From contig JADKFS010000001.1 of assembly GCA_016717335.1 (NCBI GenBank), forward strand, positions 868,001-932,000: a DNA stretch of 64,000 nt, in the 5' to 3' direction. This DNA comes from Candidatus Ribeiella danica. GTDB taxonomy: Bacteria; Chloroflexota; Chloroflexia; Chloroflexales; Roseiflexaceae. Under the pieces are notes generated by a model. The model was given only the letters and a program-made list of their open reading frames with translations. It did no database searches and was not told the origin of the DNA. The first letter of the stretch is position 1, and every line of letters begins with the position of its first letter. The translations under genes and the position numbers were made by a program. This document shows positions 16,584 to 26,400 of the stretch, in pieces.

Positions 16584-19019
16584 CTACACGACACAGCTAT
16601 CGCTGAACTTCTCGAAGTACCAGTCGTCGTCGCGCACGCGCCGGGCGGCGAGCTCGGCCCGCCGCTGCCAGACGTCGCTGTCGACCGCGTGGGCCATGGC
16701 CGGGCCAAAATCGGCCTGGCTCTTGAGCGCGGTCACGACTCGGCCGATGCGCTCCTGGCTGAAATGCAGCAGCGCGACGCGCAGCTGATTGTGCGTGACG
16801 ATCCCGTGCTTCAGCTTGAGCGGGTTCTCTTTCCGAAAGTAGTGCAGAATGGCCACCGCGGGCACGACCCAGACCTCGTAGCCCAGCAGCCAGTAGCGCA
16901 CGCACAGCTCCAGATCCTCCGAGCCCCACTGCGGCATGCCGGCGTCGAACGCGCCGGCGCAGTCGAGCGTCTCGCGGCGTATCGCCATGAAGCCGCCGCC
17001 CAGCGTCGGCACCGGGTAGGGCTCGTGTTGCTTCCAGCCCAGCCACTCGACGCGCAGGTTGGGCTCGGCGATGCGCTGGGCGCACGCGGCGTTCTGCTCG
17101 GGCTTGCCCATGATGCCGATGCCGGGCCCGACCACGCCGACGTTCGGCCGGTTGAGCGTCGCGACGATCGGCTGCCACCAGTGCGGCGGAATGTCGATAT
17201 GCGCGTCGGCGAAGACGATCACCTCGCCGCGGGCCGCCGCCAGCCCGCGATTGCGCGCGCCGGCCACGCCGAGCGGCTTCGCCGACTGGATGAGCAAAAC
17301 TTCGTCGCAGTGGCCGCCCCGCCCGGCGAGGAAATCGGCGCTGCCGTCGGTCGAGCCATTGTCGACGACGATGATCTCGCAGTCGGCCGGCAGCGTCGCC
17401 TGGAACTGCTCGACGGTGCGCTGGAGCAGCGCCGACTCGTTCAGCGCCGGCAGGACGACGCTGATTCTGCGCGGGTGGGTGTATCTGAACAGCGCCGCGG
17501 CCGCCGCTTCGTCCATCGGCCGCGGGCCGGGGATGGCGAAGAAGGGCGGCGGGAACTGCTCCACGGCTTCGGCCGGCTTGACGGTGCCGTTGGTCAGGTG
17601 GTCGCGCACCAGCGCGGCGTAGTCGGTCTTCCAGTGCGGGTTGAGGGCGATCGATCCATGCTCGACACGGCCGCGCGCGACTTGCTCCTGCACATAGGCC
17701 GCCACCGCGGCGTGAGCCTCGCCATTCTGGCCGGCCGCGCTCAGGTGGTACGAGCCCGTGCCGGCCCAGCGGTAGATGTAGTAGAGATCTTCGGGCGCCA
17801 GCGGCTGGCCTTTGGTCGCGCCCACGCGCTGCTCCTCGCACGCCCGCTCGAACCCGATGTCGAAGCCGCTGCTGCTCGGCGGGTAGCCCGGCGTTTCGGC
17901 GAGCAGCGCGCGCGAGAAGCAGCTGCCGCCGTGGAATGTGTTGCGCTCGGGGCCGCTGAGCTGGCCGTCGTTCCAGAACCACGCCCGCTCGGCCTTGAAA
18001 AACCCGCGCCTCGGCGCGAACTGAGCCGCCGAGAGCGAGAGCCGGTGCGGCAGGTAGATGTCGTCGTCGTGCCAGACAACGATCAGGTCGTGCGAGCAGA
18101 GCGCCGCCGCCGCCTGGTACTTCTCGCCCACCGAGCCGAAGCGCTGCGGCACATTGACGATCCGCACCTCGGGATGCGCGAAGACCAGCGTCTGGTCGGG
18201 GTAGTCGTTCAGAACGATCAGCTCTTTCTCGCCGGGGTAGTCCTGCCGCAAGAACGATTCGATCGCCTCTTCCAGCAGCGCGACGCGGCCATAGGTCGGG
18301 CAGATGCAGCTGACCGGCGGGGGATCGCCGAGCTGCGCCGCCCAGCGCTCGGCCGGCGCCGCAGGGCCGGCCGCCGCGGCCGGCTGCGGCGCGGCGGGGT
18401 CGTCGCCCTGCTGGAGGCTCAGGAGCGCGTCCAGCATAGCCGGGGCCAGCAGGCGCTGCTGGAACTCCTGGGCATACTGCTCGGGCGCTTCGTCCGGCCG
18501 GATCAGCTCCGGCTCGAACTGATCGAGGTAGTGCTGCGGGTACGGCAGCAGCACAGCGAACGGCTCGTCGCGCTCGAAGCGCACGGTCTGATTCGGGCGG
18601 GTGCACTGCCAGGCGACGACGATGGTGACCGGCAGCAGCGCCGTGTCGACGATCTGCTCAAGCGCGGACAGGCCATCCTTGGGCGCGTTAGCCGGGCCGC
18701 GCACCCACAGGCTCGTAGGCCCCTCGGTCTGGATCTGGTAGCCGGGGTAGAAGCTCAGCAGCCCGCCGCCAAGCTGGCTCTGAACGAACGGCGGGGTATC
18801 CGCGTCGGGCGCGTCGCTCCGGACGGCGATGTCCTCGGGCGCCGGCCCGCCGTTCCAGGTGACCTCGCAGGCGTACGGGCAGCGCAGCTCCCAGCCGGCG
18901 CCGCTGGCCGAGCGCAGGCCGAGGTCGCCGAGCGCTTCGTCCGTGGCCCAGGCGCGCGCGCTCGGCGCTGGCGCGAGCGGGACCGCGTGGTCGTGCAGCA
19001 GGTAGGCCTTGATCTTCAT
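16584..19019 (-). CDS. Three-domain glycosyltransferase: DUF6065-like, GT2 and GalNAc-T-like
   Basis: 811 residues from ATG 19019. Residues 1-190 resemble DUF6065 as I recall it (GWELRCPYACEVTWNGGP, LWVRGPANAPKDGLSALEQI). Residues 235-480 are a GT2 domain with HDDDIYLPHRL at 317-327. Residues 518-735 are a second GT-A domain (ISVVLPALNE, VVDNGSTDGS) that has FADAHIDI (D605, H607), MPQWGSEDLELCVRYW (W698, E701) and ILHYFRKENP (H726). In animal polypeptide GalNAc-transferases the equivalent DxH and the His of H-x-FRK bind Mn, and WGxE-x-x-E shapes the active site. The enzyme may therefore start mucin-type O-glycans on Thr. The first GT2 region is nearly identical in DNA to that of the next gene. 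Confidence 0.85.
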   Translation of the reverse strand: MKIKAYLLHDHAVPLAPAPSARAWATDEALGDLGLRSASGAGWELRCPYACEVTWNGGPAPEDIAVRSDAPDADTPPFVQSQLGGGLLSFYPGYQIQTEGPTSLWVRGPANAPKDGLSALEQIVDTALLPVTIVVAWQCTRPNQTVRFERDEPFAVLLPYPQHYLDQFEPELIRPDEAPEQYAQEFQQRLLAPAMLDALLSLQQGDDPAAPQPAAAAGPAAPAERWAAQLGDPPPVSCICPTYGRVALLEEAIESFLRQDYPGEKELIVLNDYPDQTLVFAHPEVRIVNVPQRFGSVGEKYQAAAALCSHDLIVVWHDDDIYLPHRLSLSAAQFAPRRGFFKAERAWFWNDGQLSGPERNTFHGGSCFSRALLAETPGYPPSSSGFDIGFERACEEQRVGATKGQPLAPEDLYYIYRWAGTGSYHLSAAGQNGEAHAAVAAYVQEQVARGRVEHGSIALNPHWKTDYAALVRDHLTNGTVKPAEAVEQFPPPFFAIPGPRPMDEAAAAALFRYTHPRRISVVLPALNESALLQRTVEQFQATLPADCEIIVVDNGSTDGSADFLAGRGGHCDEVLLIQSAKPLGVAGARNRGLAAARGEVIVFADAHIDIPPHWWQPIVATLNRPNVGVVGPGIGIMGKPEQNAACAQRIAEPNLRVEWLGWKQHEPYPVPTLGGGFMAIRRETLDCAGAFDAGMPQWGSEDLELCVRYWLLGYEVWVVPAVAILHYFRKENPLKLKHGIVTHNQLRVALLHFSQERIGRVVTALKSQADFGPAMAHAVDSDVWQRRAELAARRVRDDDWYFEKFSDSCVV

Positions 19020-19174
19020 GGGATCGATCTCCCTAATACCATTCAGGCGACTTAGGCATGGTTCACTTCTAGGGCTTCCGACGTGCCCCTGTACTGCGCC
19101 TGTGGGACAGGGAGGGGCCTTGGGGAGGGCGAAGCCCTCCCCAAATCCCCCTTCCCCCTTATTCGGATAGGCTC
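19020..19174. repeat. Intergenic hairpin with GAA loop
   Basis: An 11-bp perfect stem (19120-19130 with 19134-19144, loop GAA) lies between the two large transferase genes. A short TTAGGCATGGTTCA sequence near 19051 is shared with the 109-bp repeats at 33.4 kb. Confidence 0.55.
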
Positions 19175-22100
19175 TTAGCCGGCCACGGCGACTGGCTGGC
19201 CCTCGGCGACAAACTCCAGCAGCAGCTCATACTCCGCCTGGTAGCCGAAAGACTCGACATCCTGGCGGTAGCGCTCGTAGACCATGCGCGCGAGCGGCTC
19301 GGTGTAGTAGCGCCGGTAATCGCTGTGAGCGCCGGGCCTGTGCTTCGACACGTTCGTCTGGATGAGCAGCGGCGCGAGCTGGTAGCGCTCGGCGAGCGGC
19401 GCCCAGTCCCGCTCGATCTGCTCGAGCTTGCCGACATAGTCGACCAGCAGTTCGCCCGCGTCGTAGAGCAAGGCATACTGGCTCTTGAAATGATTTTCCG
19501 AGAGTGGATCGGGAATCCGGCAGACCCGCTCGGCGAAGTCCGCGAAGCTGGTATTCGCGGGCAGCGCGAAGAAATATGGCTGGTAGAACGGGTGCGGCAT
19601 CTCCGGCGTCGGCGTAAAAAGGATCTTCTGGCGGTAGCAGGAGACCAGCCGCTCGAACGGGTTGCGGACGAAGCTGAAGCGGTAGTAGCCGCGCTGAGCC
19701 TCGCTCAGCCGGCCGATTTCCCGGCGCCATTTCCCGTGCCCATGGATGCCCTCGATCCCGCGATCGAGGTCGTAGTCGATCCCCGCGGGTTTCGCCAGCG
19801 CGATTTTGATCGACGAGCAGGCGGATTTCGGGATCGGCAGGTACGCCAGCCGCAGGGCATCGACGACATAGAACTCGCGCGGCTGCGTCGAGCCATGCCG
19901 CCTGATGCGTTCCTGTAGATCCCGGGTCGTCGATTGAGCGGCAAGATAGAACGCAGGGCCGAACTGCTGTAGGTCCACGCGCCCCTCGGGAGTGTCGACG
20001 AACGTCACTGGGGGCGGCTCGGGCGCATGGGCCTGGGCGCCTTCCTGCGCCGCTTTGGCCGGGCCGTCGGCCAGGCAGTCGCGCACCAGCGCGGCGTAGT
20101 CGGCCTTCCAGTGCGGGCTGAGAGCGATTCGCCCACGCTCGATCCGCCCCTGCTCGGCTTGTTCGCGCACATAGGCCGCCACCGCGGCGTGAGCCTCGCC
20201 ATTCTGGCCGGCCGCGCTCAGGTGGTACGAGCCCGTGCCGGCCCAGCGGTAGATGTAGTAGAGATCTTCGGGCGCCAGCGGCTGGCCTTTGGTCGCGCCC
20301 GGATGCAGCGACTCGCACGCCGCCTCGAACCCGCCGTCGAAGCCGTTGTCGACGTGCGGATAGCCGCGCGTTTCGGCGAGCAGCGCGCGCGAGAAGCAGC
20401 CGCCGCCGTGGAAGCGGTTGCTCTGCGGCTCGCTGAGACGCCCCTGATTCCAGAACCATGCCTGGCTGGCTTTGAAGAACCCGCGCTCCCGATCGAGCTG
20501 GGCCACCGAGAGCGAGAGCCGGTGCGGCAGGTAGATGTCGTCGTCGTGCCAGACAACGATCAGGTCGTGCGAGCAGAGCGCCGCCGCCGCCTGGTACTTC
20601 TCGCCCACCGAGTGGAGGCGCCGTGGCACATTGACGATCCGCACCTCGGGATGCGCGAAGACCAGCGTCTGGTCGGGGTAGTCGTTCAGAACGATCAGCT
20701 CTTTCTCGCCGGGGTAGTCCTGCCGCAAGAACGATTCGATCGCCTCTTCCAGCAGCGCGACGCGGCCATAGGTCGGGCAGATGCAGCTGACCGGCGGGGG
20801 ATCGCCGAGCTGCGCCGCCCAGCGGCCGGTCGCCTCGCCCGGCGCGGCCGGGGCGTCTGGCTCCGCTTCCTGCAGGCGCTGGAGCAGATCCTGTATGGCC
20901 GGGCTCTGGAGGCGCTGCTGGATCTCCTGGGTGTATCGTTCGAGCGCGCTCTCGAATGGCACCATCTGCGTTTCGAACTTGTCGGCGTAGTGCTGCGGGT
21001 ACGGCAGCAGCACAGCGAACGGCTCGCCGCGCTCGAAGCGCACGGTCTGGTTCGGGCGAGTGCACTGCCAGGTGACGGCGATGGCCGCGGGCAGCAGCGT
21101 GGTGTCGACGATCTGCTCCAGCGCGGACAGGCCATCCTTGGGCCGGTTGATCGGGCCGCGCACCCACAGGCTATTGGGTCCCTCGGCCTGGATCTGGCAG
21201 CCGGGGTAAAAGCTCAGCAGCCCGCCGCCAAGCTGGCTCTGAACGAAGGGCGGCGTGCTAGAGGCGGGCGCGTCGATCCGGATGGCGATGTCCTCGGGCG
21301 CTGGCCCGCCGTTCCAGGTGGCCTCGCAAGCGTATGGGCAGCGCAGCTCCCAGCCAATCCCGCCGGCTGTGCTCAAGGCGAGCTGCCCGGCAGCCGCGCT
21401 ATGTTGCTTGAGCCAGGCCTGGTCCGCAGCGGCCGGCCGTAGGGCGGCCGGCTGGTCGACCAGCGGATAGACGGCGATCTTCAAGCTGCCACCGCCACCC
21501 TCGGGCGCCGAGCCGTGCTCTGGCGCGGGCGCCGAGCGATGGATGACCCGGCTGTTCGGCTCGGGCGGCGGCAGCGCCCGCGCGATCAGCGGCATCCAGA
21601 GGCGATCCCAGTCGCGGGCGGAGTCCCACGGCAGCGGCATTCGCGGCCAGCTTTGAAATGCGGGCTGCCCGGCGAGCTGCGGATTCAGCACGGCGCCCGG
21701 CGCGCCGAGGCCCAGCCAGCCGCTCTGCCGAGCATGGGGGTGATGAGCCAGGACGACGACGGCCTTGTCCTTCAGCAGGGCTTGATGTTGTGGGGCGGCC
21801 TGGCCGTCGTGCAGCAGCACCACGTCGGCATCCGCCAGGATGCCGGCGGCGGCGGCCGGGTCGGCGGTCCAGTCGATCGCGTGAGGATCGGCGGGCGATC
21901 CCTGTGGCGCGCTACTCCAGACACACACAGCGGTATGCGGGGTATGCTCGGAAATGTGGCGCGCGAGCAGTGCCGGCAGGCCGCCCAGCGGCTGAGTCGC
22001 GTAGGAAACGATCCGCAGCGCGCGCCCGCGCTCCGCGCGCGGCTGGATCGGCAGCGCCCGCTCCGCCGCCGCGTCGTGCGAAAAGATGATCCCCCGATCC

Positions 22101-22930
22101 TCGCGCGGCACCTGCGCTGCCGCCGCGCTCGGCGCGCCCGCTCCCGGCGCGGTCTTCAGCTCGTGGTAGCGCTGAACCCACTGCTCGGAGAGGCCGTCGG
22201 CCTGCTTCTTATAGCGCGGCTGGCCGATCGCCAGATCGCCGGGCGCCGGAACCTGGAGGTAATCGAGCACTTGACGCGCAGTCGCCGCCTGATCCCGCAC
22301 GAGATCCTCATACGTGATATCCAGCGGCTGGGCGCCGCATGCGTCAAAAAAGAGCTGCCAGGCCGCTTCGTGCCGGGCAATCTGGTGTATCAGCCCGTCC
22401 AGCGCGGCAAAGTCAAACGCCGGATTCGCCGCCGGAGCCGGTCGATTGGCGCGAACCCACGCATCCGTCTCCCACCAGATATCCGTCTGCAGCGCTTTGA
22501 GGCAGGAGACGGCCTGGCGGACCTTGTTGCGCCGGGTCAGCCGGATGTAGCGCACGCCTGGCAGCCAGTGCTGCAGCAGCTCCACGGCGCCGATACCGTG
22601 GAACTCGGGCAGATCGCGCAGCTTCCGGATCAGCTGCTGCAGCTGCCACCACTGGACCTTGGCGCCAAACACGCCGTTCGGCGTGGCGCCCTCCCGAATA
22701 ATGCGCTCGAACGTCGCGGCATAGTCGGGCCGCTCCGCCTTCCCCGAGAGCTGTGCGAGGCTGCCTGGGTGGAAGCACTCCTGCGGCCGGCCGGCGATCC
22801 CCGTGCTTGCCAGTAAGTCGCACAGCAGGTAGCTCCCGGTGCGCTCGGTGGTGCAGATCAGGTATGATATCGGGTTCCCCACGTCGTTCCTCCGGGCTAG
22901 CGATCGTATCTCGACGCCATTTCCATTCAT
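19175..22930 (-). CDS. Giant dual sulfotransferase-glycosyltransferase
   Basis: 1251 residues from ATG 22930, overlapping the upstream stop as ATGA. Residues 20-260 resemble Stf0 sulfotransferase: ISYLICTTERTGSYLLCDLL (PAPS phosphate loop), GVFGAKVQW and EQWVQRYHELK. Residues 300-460 are an alpha/beta segment I do not recognise. Residues 483-690 are DUF6065-like (GWELRCPYACEATWNGGP). Residues 712-955 are a GT2 domain with HDDDIYLPHRL. Residues 1020-1235 resemble carbohydrate sulfotransferases of the Sulfotransfer_2 type: IPKSACSSIK (5' loop) and FSFVRNPFERLVSCYR (3' phosphate site). One polypeptide could thus add a sugar and sulfate it twice. The acceptor is unknown; the neighbouring Thr-rich proteins are the best candidates. 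Confidence 0.85.
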   Translation of the reverse strand: MNGNGVEIRSLARRNDVGNPISYLICTTERTGSYLLCDLLASTGIAGRPQECFHPGSLAQLSGKAERPDYAATFERIIREGATPNGVFGAKVQWWQLQQLIRKLRDLPEFHGIGAVELLQHWLPGVRYIRLTRRNKVRQAVSCLKALQTDIWWETDAWVRANRPAPAANPAFDFAALDGLIHQIARHEAAWQLFFDACGAQPLDITYEDLVRDQAATARQVLDYLQVPAPGDLAIGQPRYKKQADGLSEQWVQRYHELKTAPGAGAPSAAAAQVPREDRGIIFSHDAAAERALPIQPRAERGRALRIVSYATQPLGGLPALLARHISEHTPHTAVCVWSSAPQGSPADPHAIDWTADPAAAAGILADADVVLLHDGQAAPQHQALLKDKAVVVLAHHPHARQSGWLGLGAPGAVLNPQLAGQPAFQSWPRMPLPWDSARDWDRLWMPLIARALPPPEPNSRVIHRSAPAPEHGSAPEGGGGSLKIAVYPLVDQPAALRPAAADQAWLKQHSAAAGQLALSTAGGIGWELRCPYACEATWNGGPAPEDIAIRIDAPASSTPPFVQSQLGGGLLSFYPGCQIQAEGPNSLWVRGPINRPKDGLSALEQIVDTTLLPAAIAVTWQCTRPNQTVRFERGEPFAVLLPYPQHYADKFETQMVPFESALERYTQEIQQRLQSPAIQDLLQRLQEAEPDAPAAPGEATGRWAAQLGDPPPVSCICPTYGRVALLEEAIESFLRQDYPGEKELIVLNDYPDQTLVFAHPEVRIVNVPRRLHSVGEKYQAAAALCSHDLIVVWHDDDIYLPHRLSLSVAQLDRERGFFKASQAWFWNQGRLSEPQSNRFHGGGCFSRALLAETRGYPHVDNGFDGGFEAACESLHPGATKGQPLAPEDLYYIYRWAGTGSYHLSAAGQNGEAHAAVAAYVREQAEQGRIERGRIALSPHWKADYAALVRDCLADGPAKAAQEGAQAHAPEPPPVTFVDTPEGRVDLQQFGPAFYLAAQSTTRDLQERIRRHGSTQPREFYVVDALRLAYLPIPKSACSSIKIALAKPAGIDYDLDRGIEGIHGHGKWRREIGRLSEAQRGYYRFSFVRNPFERLVSCYRQKILFTPTPEMPHPFYQPYFFALPANTSFADFAERVCRIPDPLSENHFKSQYALLYDAGELLVDYVGKLEQIERDWAPLAERYQLAPLLIQTNVSKHRPGAHSDYRRYYTEPLARMVYERYRQDVESFGYQAEYELLLEFVAEGQPVAVAG

Positions 22931-23289
22931 CGCAGCGCCGCGCGCTCCTGGCGCAGCGCCGCGAGCAGCAGCTCGGGCGGGTCGCCGACGAGCACGAAGG
23001 CGCAGGCGCCGGCCTGCAAGGCCCGCGGCTTCAGGCGCGGATCGCGCCCCAGCACCAGGAAGCGAATCGGGCACCCGAGCGCCTGGCTTTCGGCCAGCAC
23101 GTCCGGCGCGGGCCGGCCGGGCAGGCCCCACTCCAGCAGCACCAGGTCGGGCTGCGCAGCGCGCGCCAGCGCCAGCATTCCCTCGGTCTCGCTGGCGGCG
23201 CCTACCACCGTCACGCCGGGCTCTTCGCTCAGCGCCAGCTCCAGGGCCAGGCGGGCAGGCGCATGACACATGGCGAGCACAACGTTCAT
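22927..23289 (-). CDS. Receiver-like protein with Glu at the phosphosite
   Basis: 120 residues from ATG 23289 (AAAGGAT site about 8 nt upstream), starting MNVVLAMCHAPARLALELAL. The pattern, including PDLVLLEWGLPG, is that of a response regulator receiver domain, but the usual phospho-accepting Asp is Glu (residue about 54). The acidic pair near the N terminus and the conserved Lys are also not obvious. It may be a permanently active or protein-binding pseudo-receiver. There is no output domain. Its stop overlaps the start of the giant sulfotransferase gene (ATGA), so the two are made together and may interact. Confidence 0.72.
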   Translation of the reverse strand: MNVVLAMCHAPARLALELALSEEPGVTVVGAASETEGMLALARAAQPDLVLLEWGLPGRPAPDVLAESQALGCPIRFLVLGRDPRLKPRALQAGACAFVLVGDPPELLLAALRQERAALR

Positions 23290-23325
23290 GGACACATCCT
23301 TTTTGCAGGGGGAGGGGCACATACC

Positions 23326-23416
23326 GCCGGCTGCGTAAGCCCTGTGAGTAGCCGGCCTGGATAAAAGACCGGCGACGCCAAACGCGGGCGAGTCGCAGCC
23401 GGCACGCCCGCGTTTG
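23326..23416. other. Two hairpins before the receiver-like gene
   Basis: A 12-bp perfect stem (23379-23390 with 23405-23416) and a shorter GCCGGC stem (23326-23331 with 23351-23356) lie between the end of the giant propeller gene and the start at 23289. They may act as a terminator for the upstream gene or as 5' leader structure. The sequence does not match any riboswitch I know. Confidence 0.4.
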
Positions 23417-23428
23417 CGCCTATCTTGG

Positions 23429-26400
23429 CTACAACCCAAGCCATGACCCAAGCCAGCGCACCGGCGCCAGCAAGATATCGGATATGCTCATGTCCGTCGT
23501 CGTGACGCTTGCGTCGGCGTTGACCTGCGTGAGCACCTTTTTAGGTATTGCGGTGGGCGTCCTGGTCGCGAGCGGCTTGACCGTCGGCTTGGCCGTCGCG
23601 GTCGGCTTGGCCGTCGCGGTGGGCGTCCTGGTCGCCGTCGGCTTGGCCGTCGCGGTCGGCTTGGCCGTCGCGGTGGGCGTCCTGGTCGCCGTCGGCGTCG
23701 GCGCGCAGGTCGTCTGGCTCAGCAGGACGCTAAACTTCTCCTGGGACAGGCTGCCGGCCTTCCCGGCCACCTGGATTGTCTTACTGGGATTGAAGTTCCG
23801 CACGACGACGCCGAACACGTCGGATGCGCCACTCTTGAACGTGCCGAACGTCGGCTGGAACTTGACGCTGGTGAAGCCGGGGTTGCCGCTCGTGTTCGTC
23901 CAGGACACTTTGTAGCCGCCCAGGCTGCCCGCGTAGGTGCTGTCGTTGGCCGGCGCAATGCGGGTAAAGCCGCCCGTGCCGATCGCGATATAGCTCAACG
24001 CCTGGCTGCACTTGTTAGTGACACGGAAGCTGATCGTCGTCCGCCCGTTGCTGTCGGTGGAGTAGCCCAGGTACTCAAAGACGAAGCACTTGCCCTCCTT
24101 CTTGCACGTCAAAGAGCTTGGCGTGGGCGTGCTGGTCGGCGTGCTGGTCGGCGGTACGGCAGTACGTGTCGGCGTGCTGGTCGGCGGTACGGCAGTACGT
24201 GTCGGCGTGCTGGTCGGCGGCACGGCCGTATTGGTCGGCGTGCTGGTCGGCGGTACGGCAGTACGTGTCGGCGTGCTGGTCGGCGGTACGGCAGTACGTG
24301 TCGGCGTGCTGGTCGGCGGCACGGCCGTATTGGTCGGCGTGCTGGTCGGCGGCACGGCCGTATTGGTCGGCGTGCTGGTCGGCGGCACGGCCGTATTGGT
24401 CGGCGTGTCGGTCGGCGGTACGGCTGTATTGGTCGGCGTGCTGGTCGGCGGCACGGCCGTATTGGTCGGCGTGCTCGTGGCGGTACGCGTCGGCGTATTG
24501 GTTGGCGGCACCGCCGTGTTGGTCGCCGTCGGCGTGTCGGTCGGCGGCACTGGCGTATGGGTTGCAGTCGGCGTGCTGGTCGGCGGCACGGCCGTATTGG
24601 TCGGCGTGCTCGTGGCGGTACGCGTCGGCGTATTGGTCGGCGGCACCGCCGTATGGGTCGCCGTCGGCGTGTCGGTCGGCGGCACTGGCGTATGGGTCGC
24701 CGTCGGCGTGCTCGTGGCGGTACGCGTCGGCGTATTGGTTGGCGGCACTGGCGTATGGGTCGCCGTCGGCGTGTCGGTCGGCGGCACTGGCGTATGGGTC
24801 GCCGTCGGCGTGTCAGTCGGCGGCACTGGCGTATGGGTCGCCGTCGGCGTGTCGGTCGGCGGCACTGGCGTATGGGTTGCCGTCGGGGTATGGGTCGCCG
24901 TCGGCGTGTCGGTCGGCGGCACCGGCGTATGGGTTGCCGTCGGGGTATGGGTCGCCGTCGGCGTGTCAGTCGGCGGCACTGGCGTATGGGTCGCCGTCGG
25001 CGTGTCGGTCGGCGGCACCGGCGTATGGGTCGCCGTCGGCGTGTCGGTCGGCGGCACCGGCGTATGGGTCGCCGTCGGGGTATGGGTCGGTGTGTTGGTC
25101 GCCGTCGGCGTGTCGGTCGGCGGCACTGGCGTATGCGTCGGCGTATGGGTTGCTGTCGGCGTGTCGGTCGGCGGCACCGGCGTATGGGTTGCCGTCGGGG
25201 TATGGGTCGGTGTGTTGGTCGCCGTCGGCGTGTCGGTCGGCGGCACCGGCGTATGCGTCGCCGTCGGTGTGTTGGTCGCCGTCGGCGTATGCGTCGCCGT
25301 TGGCGTGTCGGTCGGCGGCACCGCGGTATTGGTCGGCGTGTTGGTCGGCGGCACCGCGGTATTGGTCGGCGTGTTGGTCGGCGGCACCGCGGTATTGGTC
25401 GGCGTGTTGGTCGGCGGCACCGCTGTGTTGGTCGGCGTGTTGGTCGGCGGCACCGCGGTATTGGTCGGTGTTGCCGTCGGCACAAGCGGCGTATTCGGGC
25501 CGATGGCAAACAACGAGCCGGTGGACCACGTCGCCGCAGTTGATTCTATGTAGACGCCATTGGCATCGCTGCCGGCGGTGCCGGTGTACTTTTCCCAACT
25601 GCTCCCATTGCAGTGATAGATCGCCAGGTTGTAGGGCGCGGCCACCGTGTTTCCGTTGGACTCATCCGGGCTGCTGGCGGAAAAGTAGAGCCGCATCCGG
25701 TAGGGTCCATAGGGCGCGGTGCCGCCGGTCGACGAAATGTCGTACTGTCGCAGCACGGCCTGGCCGGGGAACGAGCTGGTGCCGCACGTCGCGGGCGGCG
25801 GCGTGTTCGACGTAATCGTTATATTCGTGTACCAGATGCTGTTTCCGCTTTGCTTCTGGAGCACGACCGCGTCACGATTGCGCGCATCCTTAAAGGTAAA
25901 AGCGCCGAAGTTAATCACCGTCTGCTGCGGGGCCGCGCGGCGCAGCTTGCCGTTCTGCGTGAACTGGGTGCAGCTCCCGCCGGCGGCCGCGCTGATGAAG
26001 TCATCAGTCACATTCACCGTGGTGTTGGCATTGATCGTGACATTGCAGAACGAGAGCGTAGCCTCCGCTTGAGCGGGCGCATTCACCGTGACGACGCCAT
26101 TCTTGGCGAAGACGACCGTGCCGGTGCTGGCGTTGAAGGTTCCGCCGCCGGTCCAGTCGCCGTTGACGGTCAGCGTCGAGCCGCTCGCGTTCCAGGTTCC
26201 GCCGAAGAGACTGAAATTATTGACGCTGATCGCCCAATTGCCGGAATTCCAGGTGGTGCCGGCATACTGCGATAGGTCGTTGACGGTGATATTGCCGAGG
26301 ACGTTCACCGTCGCCTTCTTGTTGACGGCGACGCTTTCCGGATAGACCCCCGCGTAGACTGTGACCGTGCCGCCGGTCGCGACATTGGCCAATGCGTCCG

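Noticed and set aside
15807..19055. A 1082-codon open frame on the plus strand
   Set aside because: It is antisense to two glycosyltransferase genes with intact catalytic motifs and reads as an Arg-rich shadow.
23290..23428. Riboswitch upstream of the receiver-like gene
   Set aside because: Two hairpins are present but I could not match conserved bases of c-di-GMP, cobalamin or other known classes.
24090..25553. Plus-strand frame of VGVLVGGTAV repeats
   Set aside because: It is the reverse reading of the Thr/Pro stalk repeats; the minus frame continues into folded domains and a signal peptide, this one does not.
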